A stretch of DNA of 64,000 nt from Odontesthes bonariensis (lineage: Eukaryota; Chordata; Actinopteri; Atheriniformes; Atherinopsidae): assembly GCF_027942865.1 (NCBI RefSeq), contig NC_134514.1:4688115-4752114 (forward strand), given 5' to 3'. Positions 30,781 through 43,303 of this stretch are shown one piece after another. A program made the position numbers and the translations under genes. The notes beneath the pieces are model-generated. The model had not been told where the DNA came from and did not search any database. It saw only the letters and a program-made list of their open reading frames with translations. Each line of letters opens with the position of its first letter. Within the stretch, counting starts at the first letter, position 1.

Positions 30781-32281
30781 GCCACTCATCCTTTCCATTA
30801 GAATAACTAATTTGTAACGAATAACGAAGTTTAGCTACCTCATAACTTTGGCCAAACTCATAGGATTGGGAGTCGAGCACGCTATCCAGGCTGGTGGTTG
30901 TCTCACTAGCAAGAGAGAAGTTTGCTAGTTTCCATACGCAAAGCTAGCCTGGCTGACGCGTCCACAATCTCGATGAGATGGTGGTCTGGGAACTAGGTGT
31001 GCATTTTCTCGTATTTGAGGCGTGGTTTACGAATGCCTAGAGCCGTTTATTGGGCGCTACGAATGTCTATCAAATGACGTCAGGTTCTTCCCATGCTGCT
31101 TTGCGCGCGATTCATAGCCAATTGTATCACTTATACCAGATGACGACAGAAATTCGATGAGTAAGAAGAAAAAAAAGTAAAATAAAAGTAAACTTGCGCT
31201 CTAAGCTACTTAAATGAACAACAAAGTAGGCCTATATGCTATATTCTACATGAATTTTTATGTTGTAGAGTTGTGAATTTATTTTATCAATGGAGAAATT
31301 GAGCAGCCTTGCTTTGTTGTCTACAGTAGTAGATCAACCCTCATCTTACTTTGAAGCTCCAAGCTCCCAGAAGTGACGTCAACAAAGCTTTAGCAGCAGA
31401 AAAGCTATCAGGCTTGTGTTGATGATAATAATAAACTCCTGGACTATGTACAAACTTCCAAATGCATCGTTTGGTGAGTACAGACCATATTTGTACTACT
31501 GTAGAAGTTTGGTGTCATGACATGTGATTTTAGTGTGGTAATTTTGGAGATACTGCCAGGGTCCGTCAGCGCTTGTACTAAGGTATTCGGGATAACTCAG
31601 TAACTCAACTGATGTTCAGCCAATATCGGAAAAACTTCGGGTGGGCTACTTGGCTGGATGTCACGGTTCAAATGACCCCAGGGTGAATCTACTCCGAAAC
31701 ACTTTCTAAGGCTGCATCGAACGGTAACGTTGTGTCCGCTGTCATGTTGGATTAACACTCTACAAGCTTCGGTGTAGCGCATGGACGTCGTCATCGTCTT
31801 GCTGCGCACGCCCCCCCCCCCGTTCTGTGATTGGTTCCCAAACTCTGGCAAAAATAAGGGCGGTGGTTTCCAGGCTGACTTTGCAGTGAGAATGAAATCG
31901 AGCGCAAAGCAGCATGGGATTTCCCAGGCTAACGCAAAGCTACGTTGCAGCAGGCATTCGTTCAATCAGTTAGCCAACCTTTTTTTGAAACATTCTGATG
32001 TGATATTTAACTAGCGCGAAGATACAGCACAGACAGCTACCAACTGCAAACTCGTTTCACTCAGAATGACACGACTTGATGAGAAAATCTCGGACGCGCA
32101 TGTTGCACTTTCTGCCTGGATAATGCTAACTGTGATGTCATGGCTCTGCGCATGTGCACAGTGCTGTAATTCACCTAAACTTGGTTTTAATTTCAGCGTA
32201 ATTATTGAATAAACCTCCCTGACAATTGTAATATTTTTTAGAAGACTTGAAAAATGAATTTAATCACATTTTTTTTTAAAA
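30781..32281. other. No gene recognised
   Basis: Mixed AT-rich sequence with a C run near 31808. CAAAGCAGCATGGGA near 31905 and its reverse-like counterpart near 31090 (TCCCATGCTGCTTTG) may mark another transposon's ends, unproven. No coding or RNA feature is supported. Confidence 0.35.
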
Positions 32282-32285
32282 ATAT

Positions 32286-32566
32286 TGTAACGACCCAGAA
32301 TTAAGGTAAAAGCACACGGACTGGCTTGTTTCCTCCTCTCCCTGTCAATCACTGGACCGCAGGTCATGTCACTCAGGTGTGGGCTGGTGATTGGGGGAGA
32401 GGAGTGGGCGTGGGCCAGTCTGTGTGCAGGTCTGGTGCTCTCCTGGGGTTGGGTTGCGGAGCAGGACTGAGAGTCACCCGTGTTCTGTGATTGTACTGCG
32501 AGTGTAAAACTTAATAAAGAGCAGTTCAGCAATCGCCGGTCTCAGAGCCTCCGTGGAGTCATTACA
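32286..32566 (+). mobile_element. Solo LTR in the loop
   Basis: A 281-bp sequence starting TGTAACGACC and ending GAGTCATTACA, with AATAAA near its end, flanked by a 4-bp duplication ATAT (32282-32285, 32567-32570). This is the signature of a solo LTR left by LTR-LTR recombination. The 4-bp duplication and TGTAACGAC start suggest a Gypsy-type element. No internal region remains. Confidence 0.8.
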
Positions 32567-32570
32567 ATAT

Positions 32571-33162
32571 GAACACTGGAGATGGCGGAGCGGAGCTCCG
32601 TTTGCCGGTCCGTCCGAAGTGAGGAGGCGGAGCTGCGCTCCGGAGCGCTCCACCCCAATTTAAACCCTGGCTGTAAATGAACAGAAAAAACTCCAGAAAA
32701 AAACTCTGAAGCTGGAGATGTTTGAATTGTTTTGTTTTTGTTGAATGAAATAAAATAACAACTAAAATGTCTTCTCATGTGAATCAGAAGGTGTCTCAGA
32801 GTTGTTCCCGACAGTGTTTTTCAGCCCACATGTTTACATATTGAGTAGATTCTTCTCTGAGCTGATTGGCTGATTGCTTTTTGTTCACACTGTGATGCTG
32901 TTAGCTCTCATGTCATAGAGGACCCAGACTCTGCTGGAGTTGGGTTAGATCGTCATGGTGATCATTTCCATCAATCACCAGTGAGTGGGATCAGGTCTGA
33001 ATCACTGAAACTCAGTTTCAGGAACACAACTCTTTGTCATTCTTAGTCTCCTCCATAAAAGTAGATTTTTACATCTTCAGCTTCTTGGTAGTTCCCAGAA
33101 CAACATCTTCCACCATGTCCCACCCTCTGACTTTATCACCCGCAGCCATGTTAGTAAGATGG
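32571..33162. other. No gene recognised; approach to right arm
   Basis: Unique-looking sequence up to arm-end repeat E (33163). No coding feature supported. Confidence 0.4.
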
Positions 33163-33303
33163 AAATGTCTCTTCTACCAGAACATCATCTGCTTCTTACA
33201 TAAAACTGCATCTCACAGATTCCACTTATTCACTTCCTCTTAGTCACAGTACCCTCTGCTGGACTGTAGGGGAACTACAGCAGACTGACATTTATTTGAA
33301 TCT
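33163..33303 (-). repeat. Arm-end repeat E, copy 3 (inner right)
   Basis: Minus-strand copy of repeat E, paired with the inner-left copy at 19188-19307. Confidence 0.8.
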
Positions 33304-33455
33304 TAGCAGTGTGGTGTGAGGACAGGATGGTGGAACTACATATTTATTGTTCTCACTGTTTTCCCCAGAGATTCTTAGTGGGAGACTTATGACACCATCT
33401 TCAGCTGAAGCCTCTTGGTCTCATCCTGTTCCGTCTTTGTTCCCAAGATACTTTC

Positions 33456-33870
33456 TGTAGAGGCTAAGAATACTCTTGAAGCCCCTGAGGCATTGCTTGA
33501 CTTGACACCAATCAGACGCGCTTGCTCTGCCGGTGGAATCACTTGTATGCACTAATAAACGACTTGACGTCTTCTTTTCTTTGCTTAATTTATTGTGGCT
33601 CACCGCAATATTGAAGTGTATCCAGTACTAGTACATCCACAATAATCATCCGTTACTTTTGTCGATTAAACGCATATTAAAGACGACTGAAGTATATCAT
33701 GCACACACAGAGTGCAGCGGTCAAAACTGTATGTGTTCCCCCTCCGTCATGCAACACCTGTCACCTGAACAAAGGTTCCCCCATATATTGGTGTGAACCC
33801 AATTACATCACGGTGCCACCCAGTGGACAATAATGGTATGATATGGAACAAAGAAAAACTGGCTCTTACA
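33456..33870 (-). repeat. BEL/Pao 3' LTR
   Basis: 415 bp, beginning TGTAGAGGCTAAG and ending GGCTCTTACA on the plus strand. It looks identical to 40403-40817. Confidence 0.95.
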
Positions 33871-34027
33871 CCCCGGCCCCTAATTGCAATGGTTGGCATA
33901 CAAACATGACAATTCACGAACAAACAATTAGAAGAGCCAGTGAAACAAACAAACAATGGACACATAATATTAGCACGAAGTACACATTACCCCAGTTGAC
34001 ACTTAATTACTTGCCCTGTCAGACTTG

Positions 34028-37000
34028 CTAACCTGAGGCTTCGTGCAGCAGACAGAGCTTGGCAACAGGTCTTTCAATTTTACTATTCTTTGTCTGGAGG
34101 CGTACTGAGCGGACAAGTCCCCATTTGTCAGGGTATGTTTCCAAGACTCTTGCAAGTGGCCATGAGCCACGTGGAGCAGTGGGATCCATAATGATGACAA
34201 TATCTCCTTGTTTAAGATTTTCCTTGCGGTCGTTCCATTTCTGCCGCTCCTGAAGCATTGGAAGGTATTCACGTATCCATCGTTTCCAGAACAGGTCCGA
34301 GATGTATTGAATTTGTCGCCATCTCCTCTTGATGTACAAGTCATGTTCCTCAAATAGCCCTGGTGGTAGAGATGTCTTTCCTTTCATTAAGAGGATGTGA
34401 TTTGGAGTCAGAGGTTCAAAATCGTGTGGGTCATCAGACAGCTTGGTGATGGGCCGGTCATTCAATATGGCCTCCGCTTCACACATGACTGTGTGGAGTC
34501 CGTCATCGTCCAGCCTCTGCTGCCGAAGAACTGACTTGAGAATCCTCCTCACCATGCGTATCACACGCTCCCAGACACCGCCGAAGTGTGATGCTGCTGG
34601 AGGATTGAAGCTCCACTTGATCCCTTTTTGTCGCATTGCGACTGGTTGAGCGATGAGAGTGCCTCTCTGAGCTCTCTCTCTGCCCCTATGAAATTGGTGC
34701 CATTATCGGACTGGATATGGACAACCTGTCCTCTTCGGCAGATGAAACGGCGTTAATACATGCATCGGTATCCAAGGAGCTTGCAACTTCTAAATGGACC
34801 GCTCTACTGGACAGACAGGTGAGTATTACGCCGTAGCGTTTGACTGTACCACGACCTTTCCTCACCTCTATCGGTCCAAAGTAGTCAAGGCCCACATTTG
34901 TGAAGGGTGGATGGTCTGGGAGAATCCTTTCCTTTGGCAAGTCTGCCATCTTCTGCCCCATCATCCGAGCATGGTATCTCCTGCAGATACAGCATTCGGC
35001 CACAATTCTCCTCACTGCAGAGTTGGCACCTGTGACCCAGTATTTTCTTCTCAACGTGGACAGCATGTGATTTCGACCACTATGGCCAAGCCGCTGATGG
35101 AGGTCACGCAATAGAAGAGTTGCCACATGTTGATCCTTTGCCAGAATGAGTGGGTGTTTTGCTTCCTCTGGCAGCGAACCTCTGGTGAGTCGCCCTCCAA
35201 CTCTTATGAGCCCGTCCTCCAGTCGTGGGTCCAGTTTGTAGAGCACGCTCTGTTTGCTGACTGTCTTCCCTGCAGATAAGGCAGCCATTTCTTCGTCAAA
35301 CCTTTGACGCTGACAGAAGCGAATTATAGCAGACTCAGACTCGGACAGATTTTCGACAGTCAACCTTCCTTTGAGCTCTGTAGAATTCTGTGTGCTGCTG
35401 GCAGCATCTGGTTCCTTCCTTCTGCGAGCCCTACACAGAAGTAGCTTCCTCAGTCTCAGGAGCCAAGCTACTGCTGCTTTCAGTTTCCTCCAGTCTGAGA
35501 AATAGGAGATAAGATAGCTGGTGCTGTCAGAAGTTGTATTTACATTGACTGCATTCACTACAGCTTCCTTCTTGACCTCTGGGTCGTCCGGCCTCATCAC
35601 AGTGTCCACCGCATCACATGGCCAGTCCTGTTCTGGATGACGCAGCAGACCTGGACCCTGTATCCACCTGTTGTGCTCGATGAACGGCCGGACCCTCATC
35701 CCTCTCGATGCCTCGTCAGCGGGGTTGTCCTTAGTGCAGATGTAACGCCATTGGGAAGGTGTGGTCGACTCCCTTATGGTTGTGACCCTGTTCGCCACAA
35801 AGGTGTGGAAGCGCCTGTCCTCGTTTCTGATGTACTTGAGCACTGACGTGCTATCTGTCCAAAAAACTGAGTCTTGTAATGGGATCTGGAGCTCAGCTTT
35901 CAGCATCAGGTCGACCCGAACAGCAAGGACAGAAGCAGTCAACTCTAAGCGAGGAATGGTGACAGCCTTTAATGGGGTTACTCTGGCTTTACCCATCAGA
36001 AATGCAACATGAATGTCATTTTGGTTGTTCTGCATTCTGAGGTAAGTGACTGCACCATACCCTGACTCGCTCGCGTCTGAGAAGTGATGCAGCTGAGCTT
36101 GGACAATATCCCCGAATCCTTTAGGCTTGATGCATCTGCTGACGTGGAACTCAGACAGCATATCCAGCTCCTCCAGCCACTTTGTCCACCGATGCAGAAG
36201 ATCTTGAGGTATGATGTCATCCCATCCAATATTTTTCCGGCATAGCTCTTGCAGCATACATTTCGCGGGCAACATGATTGGTGCAAGGAGGCCCAGGGGA
36301 TCATAAACTGAGCTGGAGACAGACAGCATTCCTCTTCTTGTGCATGACCTTTGATGCATGTCCAGCTTGAATGTAAAAGTGTCCTCTTCGACACACCACC
36401 TCAGGCCAAGAGCTCTCTCTACAGGAAGTTCATCCCGGTCCATGTCGAGTTCCTTCAGGTCCTTAGCTCGCTGGTCCTCAGAGAGAGCTTGCAGGATGGT
36501 GCGGCTGTTGCTGGTCCATTTGGTCAGAGTAAATCCTCCCCTTTGACAGAGTGTGGTCAGATGCTTCACCATTGACAGAGCCTCTTCCTCAGACTCCACA
36601 CTTTTCAGGCAGTCGTCAACATAAAAGTTCTCCTTCACTGTTGACACCACCTCTTCTGGGAAGTCAGCTTGACTGTCATTTGCAGTTTTCCTCAGGGCAA
36701 AGATGGCGCAGCTCGGAGAGGAGACAGCACCGAACAGATGCACAGTCATGCGAAACACTGCCACATCTGTGGTAAGATCTCCTTCAGGCCACCACAGGAA
36801 GCGCAGGCAATCTCTGTCCTCCAGTGGGACTCTAACTTGATGGTACATTGCCTGCACATCTCCCATGATAGCTACAGGATGCTGTCTGAACCTCAGAAGC
36901 ACTCCAAGCAATGTGCTATTGAGGTTGGGGCCTTGCAAGAGCTGCTGATTCAGTGAGGTTCCCTGGAATGTTGCAGCACAGTCAAACACGACTCGCAGAG

Positions 37001-40000
37001 TCCTTTTCCTAGGATGACGAACGCTGTGATGAGGAATGTACCAGACCCTGCCGCTGCTGCCACTCAGTTGCTTGGTAGGTACCTCCTCTGCATAGCCTCG
37101 GTTCACCATCTCAGAAATGTTGGCACTGTACTCTTCAAAGAGCTGCTTGTTTTTCAGGAACTTCCTTTTTAAGCCCATTATCCTTTGTTTTGCCACAGTA
37201 TAGTTATCGGGAAGACACACGTCTCCTTTGAAGGGCAATTTTAACTGGTAGTGGTTGTCTTGGAGAACTGCTGACCTTTCCGCAATCTCCATGAACTTCC
37301 TATCCTCTCTTGACCACCCCATTTCTTCTGTAGCCCTCTCATTGAAGTCATGGTGGTACTGATTGGCCAGCATTTCCTCTAGCCTTTGCACAGAAATCCT
37401 ATTGACCGATGCAGATGTACGGTCAACACCAAGACTGCAGTCCTCATGCACTGGACCATTGACGACCCATCCTAATGCCGTTTTTATAGCATAAGGGCCA
37501 TTCCCACAGCTGTTTATGACTTCCCATGGCTCCAGTATCTTGGGTACGTTGCTGCCAATCAGCAAATCGACGCCAGCCTCTATCTTGGGAACATCAACTC
37601 TCGCCAGGTATGGCCACTGCACCAAGTCTCTGGTAGTTACAATGTGGTTAGGGCTTACAGGCATTTTCCTCTGTGTCAGAGTCTCTGGTAGTTCATAGAA
37701 CACGTCGCCATTAATGCTAGACACCTCCAAGCCAACACGTGAGTATGACGGCACCACTCGGTCTTGCCCCATTGTTTGAAGTAGAAACTGTGTTCTTTTT
37801 CCATTGACGTGAAGCTTTCGCATGAGCTGCTCCGAACAAAAGGTGGCTGAACTGCCCGGGTCTAAGAATGCGTATGTCTGGATTACTTTGTCACCTTTAG
37901 CAGATTTGACCTGCACTGGGAGGATGGACAACAGACAGCGATCCCTTCCAGCCCCTGTATGTCCACATGTCTCTGCAGATGGACGTGACCCTGTAGGCCC
38001 ATCAGGTGCTGTGGATGAACTGGCCTGGACCTGTGCTGTGTGTTTGCTGGTTATTGCATCAACATGAAGAACAGTGGGGTGTGTTTGACTGCATGTCTCA
38101 CAGGTTAAGCGCTGCTCACAACTTCGGCTCATGTGCCCAGGACGCAGGCAGCCAAAGCACAAGTTGTTCTGCTTTAGAAAGTCTATTTTGTCCCTGTGCT
38201 CCATACGCTTCAGCTGCTCACAGCAGCCTAGAGAGTGACTTTGAGCGCAACATGCACAAGTTGAGGCTGTGGCATAGCTACGCCATAATGAAGTGTTCCT
38301 CAGGCCCCTGGCCTGTTCGGACTCGACAGGTGTGATGGTTGTAGCGAAACTATTTCCTTTGGCCCTTTGCTCTGTGTAGGGCTTTGGCCTACTAGCAATT
38401 CTTCCTCCATTCAGTCCAGGTGGTGGGTTATTAATGTTGCCATACAACGGGTCAGACAAGATGCTAACGTGTCTTTCAATTACTTTGACCAGGTCGTTAA
38501 ATAGAGCCCTGTTGCCTGTTGCTTCCAATGCGTCATGTGCAACGGTCCTCCAACGCTCTCTGAGCTTAAACGGCAGTTTGCTGACAATTGCTCGAATGTT
38601 ACTTGGCATTTCCAACTCTTGCATGTAGTCCAGTTCTGTCATGACATTGCAGCACCCTCTCAGAAAGAGAGAGTAGGCCTTTAGTGCAGAGACATCTTCA
38701 TGCTGTATTGGAGCCCACGACAAGGCCTTCTCAATGTATGCTGTGGCGATTTTGTACTTGTTGCCAAAGTGTTCCTGTAGCAGATGGTTTGCCGTTGCAT
38801 AGCCTTGGTCAGGCATCATGTGCAGACAACTACGAACAAGCTCCCTCGGCTGCCCCCTAGTGAACTGTTCCAAATAGTACAAGCAGTCGCTTTGGCTTGC
38901 CTTTTCCTCCACTCCTTGCTCGAATGCGCGCATAAATGAAATGTACTGAAGTGGATCTCCATCAAACAGAGGGATGTCCCTTGCTGGCAGCGATGCTAGC
39001 TGTTGTTGTTTGACCAGTGCAGATGTTATTTCATTTTGCCTTTGCATTATTGAGACGAGGTCAGGTGCTAGCAGGTTAGTGACCTTTGTGGATTGTAGTC
39101 CTTTGTCCAGGGTAGGTAGAGTCTGCATGTCGAGGTTGGGGCGTTGCTTTGGCCTAACTGTGGGCTGAGCTCCACAGTGCGTGCATTTCCTTCCGGATGG
39201 ATACATAAATTCGTCTGCCATTGGGTTTAACCTTTGTGGTGGTTTCCTCGTGTTTTCCTCCAAGTAGGAATTCATTGCATTGGATGCTTTAGCACAGCTT
39301 TGATTGTCAGAGGCCTGGAGAACTGCAAGCTTAGCAGTGGATTCAGCAAGCAAGGTTTCCAATTCCTGTTGCTCCTTTTTCCTCCTTATCTGCTGTTCTT
39401 GCTCTTCGAGGGCGTGCTTATCCTTTAAAGCACCCAGACGAGCGAGCAGTGCTGCCTTCTCCACCTTTGCCTTGGTCATAGAGGAAGCAGTGCTAAGTTT
39501 TCCACTATTACCACTTTTCCCTGACCGTCTGCTGGCTACATTTGAAATACTATCATCAGGATGGACATCATCAATACCAGTGGCAGCATCAAATGTTACA
39601 CTTTCATCACACTTTGACACCCATAATTGCACTTTAGAAATAAGATCATGATTAGCAATCATTTTGGCTTTAAACCACACATCATGTTTGTCCTTTTCTT
39701 CAATTGGCAACATGCTCATTACAGATGCATGAATACCCTTTGCTTCATTACATTTTTTCAACAAGTCATTAAAAACACATTCAACCTGGGTTTTGTCATT
39801 TTTTTTCATAAAACATTGCAACGCATCCCTCAACCTAGAAGCCTTATTCAAAACATTTCGTCTGTCATTTTGTAAATGTTCAAGTTTTTCAGCAAGCGCT
39901 TTAGCAGTTAATTTGATCACTCTTTTTTGTTTGCCATCTTGAGCATCGACCTTTTCAATGTCCGATTTGGAAGACGGCTCCGTGGGCCTGTCTACTACAT

Positions 40001-40181
40001 TACCCTCTTGCATATTAATCCGAGTGGTTAATCGCAGTTTCAAAAGGTTCGCACTGAAGACAACAAGTTCAACGACGTGGAACGAATCCGCGACAATGTG
40101 TCGGCGTAACTGCCCAGCCCGATTGTCACCAATGCATTGGATTTTTACCCCACAATGTGTGCACACAAACTGAATGGCCAT
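34028..40181 (-). CDS. BEL/Pao gag-pol coding region
   Basis: A polyprotein region starting at an ATG (40181) and read on the minus strand. In order it shows a charged gag-like N-terminus, a DUF1759-type gag segment, a CCHC-like knuckle (CFGCLRPGHMSRSC), an aspartic protease of the BEL type (FLDPGSSATFC), an RT with FYVDD, an RNase H (FSDASESGYG), the H/C-type integrase zinc-binding region, an integrase core (VGLDYFGPIEV) and a C-terminal domain with NDRPITKL and LTPNHILL. This order (protease, RT, RNase H, integrase) fits BEL/Pao. The region is largely open, with about one break. Treated as a young fossil. Confidence 0.9.
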
Positions 40182-40402
40182 TCATTCGTAGGTAGCGCTA
40201 CACATACCTCTCGTCGGGCGCCTTCACTTTCATCCTCCGCTAGTTGATACTGTTGCGATGCTGAAGCGGGGTCCTCGCCCCCGGCTCCGTAATCGAGTCA
40301 GGTCTTCCTGTAGCTCCCGTCCAATCGCACGATGAACAGCTAAATCCACTTTGGTAAATATTGTACCGTCTCGATGGTGCGAGATGCAGTTTTGACTTTA
40401 GT

Positions 40403-40817
40403 TGTAGAGGCTAAGAATACTCTTGAAGCCCCTGAGGCATTGCTTGACTTGACACCAATCAGACGCGCTTGCTCTGCCGGTGGAATCACTTGTATGCACT
40501 AATAAACGACTTGACGTCTTCTTTTCTTTGCTTAATTTATTGTGGCTCACCGCAATATTGAAGTGTATCCAGTACTAGTACATCCACAATAATCATCCGT
40601 TACTTTTGTCGATTAAACGCATATTAAAGACGACTGAAGTATATCATGCACACACAGAGTGCAGCGGTCAAAACTGTATGTGTTCCCCCTCCGTCATGCA
40701 ACACCTGTCACCTGAACAAAGGTTCCCCCATATATTGGTGTGAACCCAATTACATCACGGTGCCACCCAGTGGACAATAATGGTATGATATGGAACAAAG
40801 AAAAACTGGCTCTTACA
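40403..40817 (-). repeat. BEL/Pao 5' LTR
   Basis: 415 bp, beginning TGTAGAGGCTAAG and ending GGCTCTTACA on the plus strand. It looks identical to 33456-33870. Confidence 0.95.
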
Positions 40818-40822
40818 CTTTC

Positions 40823-40984
40823 ATCAGTCACATTAACCTTCAGTTAGTGCATCATTAAGGTCAAACAGAATCATGTCAGCATCACTATGGGGTATCATGT
40901 ATATATTTATTTATGATATCTTCAAAGTAATTAAATATACAATCCTTTAGTCGAGAAAACTTGATTGGAATAACAGCGGACTAC
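40823..40984. other. Arm sequence beyond LINE-C, absent from left arm
   Basis: About 160 bp between the BEL target site and the LINE-C tail. The left arm lacks it: there LINE-C joins ATGAAAGTATC directly at about 19033. No gene is present. Confidence 0.6.
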
Positions 40985-42775
40985 TTTAGAATCAAGAATC
41001 TTTTATTGTCACTATGCAGGCATAATGAAATTTAGTTCAGGAGCTCTTGGCTTTGTATACACAAAAAATATAAAAAGATATCTAAATAGTATGCAAGAGA
41101 ATGAAAATAGTAAAAGTTAAAGTTAACAAGTAAAAAGTTACAGTGCAATCCGGTTATTGTATGACTGTATTGTACATATTGCAGCATAAGTAAGTCAAAT
41201 AAGTCAAATAAAAGTGCAGTGCAGTGCGAGTCTCTGTCTGCAGAGGTTTATAATAATCAGTCTATGGGTGGGGGTGGATGTGTGGGGGTATGGGGTGATG
41301 GATTTCACAGCTCTGGGGAAGAAGCTGTGTCTCAGTCTGTTGGTGTAGGTTTTGATACTCCTGTACCGCTTTCTGGATGGAAGAGGCACAAACAGTTCAG
41401 GTCCTGGGTGGGTGGGCTCTGTGGCTATACGACTGGCCCTCCTTTGGACCCGGCCGTCGTATATTGAGTCCAGGTGTGGGAGAGGACTCCCCACGATCCC
41501 CTGTGCTGTCTTGACCACACGGGCCAAGTCCTTCCTGTCCTGTGCAGTGCAGCTCCCATCCCACACTGTTGCACTGAGACAGAGGATGCTCTCTGCTGTG
41601 GCTCTGTAGAAGTTAGTCAGAAGCTGAGGGGAGAGTCCAGTCCTCTTCAGCTTCTTCAGGAAGAAGAGCCTTTGTTGGGCCTTCTTCACCAGGTGGGATA
41701 TGTGCATGGACCAGGTGAGGTCAGATGTGATGTGGATGCTCAGGAACTTGATGTTGTCCACCCGCTCCACCTCCGCCCCATGAATGAGGAGAGGGGTGTG
41801 TTCTGTCTTCCTGGATCTCCTGAGGTCCACAATGACCTTCTTGGTCTTGCTGGTGTTCAGGACCAGGTTGCTGTCTGAACACCATCCGGTCAGGTGCTGG
41901 ATCTCCTCTCTGCAGTGAGTCTCATCGTTGTCCGATATGAGACCCACTACGGTGGTGTCGTCTGCAAACTTCACAGCCATGTTTGTTGGGTGAGTAGCAG
42001 AACAGTCGTGTGTGAACAGAGTGAAAAGTGCCGGGCTGAGCACACATCCCTGCGGTGTGCCTGCGCTCAGGATCAGTGTGGACGATGTGCAGTCCCCAAT
42101 TCTCACCACTTGAGGCCTGTTGGTGAGAAAGTCTTTGATCCAGAAGCACAGGGGTCAGACGGTCCCAGGTTGTGGACTTTCAGCGTCAGCTTTTCTGGGA
42201 TCACAGTATTAAAAGCTGAACTGAAGTCCACAAATAACATCCTGACGTAGGTGTTGGGATGCTCCAGGTGAGTCAGGGCCGTGTGGAGTGCTAGTGAGAC
42301 TGCGTCCTCTGAGGATCGGTTCTCCCTGTAGACCAATGTCTGTCCAGAGTAGCAGGAATGATGTCCTGGATCTATCCTGGACAATCCTCTCAAAGCACTC
42401 CATGATCACCGGTGTCAGAGCGACAGGGCGGTAATCGTTGAGGCTGCTGATAGCAGATTTTTTAGCACAGGCACAATGATGGAGGACTTGAGGCAAGCAG
42501 GAACTGAAGCGAGATGCAGGGACAGGTTGAAAATGTCCATTAAAACTCCAGCCAGCTGATGAGCACACAGCTTAAGAACCCGAGCCGACACCTTATCTGG
42601 TCCTGCAGCTTTTCTTGTGTTGATCCCCCTCAGGGTGAAGCTCACCTGGAGTTGCTGGAGGACAAGAGCCTGAGATTGCTCCTCAAGTGGTGGCAGATGA
42701 ACAGTCTCTCTGCTGCCAGGTGTGTCGAAGCGTGCAAACACAAGTGTTGTGTAATATGGGCAATAACTCAACCAT
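40985..42775 (-). mobile_element. CR1-like LINE-C RT and 3' end, right copy
   Basis: Mirror of 17662-19033, with the 3' end kept. Minus-strand frames show [65 protein letters not shown] and the C-terminus [20 protein letters not shown], followed by a 3' UTR ending in a polyadenylation-like AATAAAAGATTCTTGATT near 40990. A 301-codon frame (41204-42109) is open; upstream frames are broken. It retains 30 bp near 42340 that the left copy lost. It is 5' truncated and lacks the endonuclease. Confidence 0.85.
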
Positions 42776-43204
42776 AGTGCTATAACTTATTTTACTCTCT
42801 TTACTTTGTATATCTTGTATAGCCTATATATTTTTTTACACTTTGTTGTAGATTCTTCTATATTAATTATATTTTAATTATATATTATATTAATTATTCT
42901 ATATTATACTGTATTTTAGATTTATAGAGATCCTATGTGTGTGTTTGGAGCTTCTGGGGACTTGAATTTCCCTGAGGGAGTCATCCCAAGGGATAAATAA
43001 AGTTGAGTCATGGGGCAAATAAACGTGAAATATTTACGTTTTTATTTAAAAAAATAAATATGGACTTCGTCTGTAGTGTGATAATTAGCTACTACTTTGA
43101 TGTTTATAATAACCTAAACGTTTGAGAATTAAGCAAGTTATGTCTTGAATGTTTGAATGTTTCACCATCAACACAATGTTGTCGGCGAGAGAGCTTTCTG
43201 TGGT
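42776..43204 (+). mobile_element. LINE 3' end fragment and AT-rich spacer, right copy
   Basis: Mirror of 17235-17650. It contains ATTTCCCTGAGGGAGTCATC and GGATAAATAAAG on the plus strand, near 42965-43005. No gene. Confidence 0.5.
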
Positions 43205-43303
43205 AAGATGGCGGCCATCTGTGGACGTTCGACTCCGTTGCCCAGCAACGCGGACGAGACATCGCCATTCTCTATGAACATAGCAACAGAAAGCTACAAG
43301 CAG
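43205..43303 (+). promoter_or_regulatory. Promoter-like YY1 + X-box element with splice donor, right copy
   Basis: AAGATGGCGGCCATC (43205-43219), GTTGCCCAGCAAC (43237-43249) and a presumptive short 5' exon ending CAAGCAG|GTGAGT at 43303. Both motifs are unchanged from the left arm although surrounding bases differ. YY1 sites of this form mark TATA-less vertebrate promoters, and X-boxes bind RFX factors. No downstream coding exon was found within the arm. Confidence 0.5.

Larger units (their letters stand above)
33456..40817 (-). mobile_element. BEL/Pao LTR retrotransposon, nearly whole
   Basis: A 7362-bp element on the minus strand, flanked by the 5-bp target duplication CTTTC (33451-33455, 40818-40822). 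Its two 415-bp LTRs look identical by eye, so the insertion is very young. A polypurine-like tract (GGGGCCGGGG) lies just inside the 3' LTR. I did not recognise the primer-binding site. The internal region carries gag-like, protease, RT, RNase H and integrase parts. The coding region looks almost complete, with about one break. It sits in the right arm about 270 bp from the loop and is absent from the left arm. Confidence 0.95.

Noticed and set aside
34794-39428. Plus-strand frames of 60-115 codons across the BEL/Pao element
   Set aside because: They are antisense shadows of the long minus-strand coding region.
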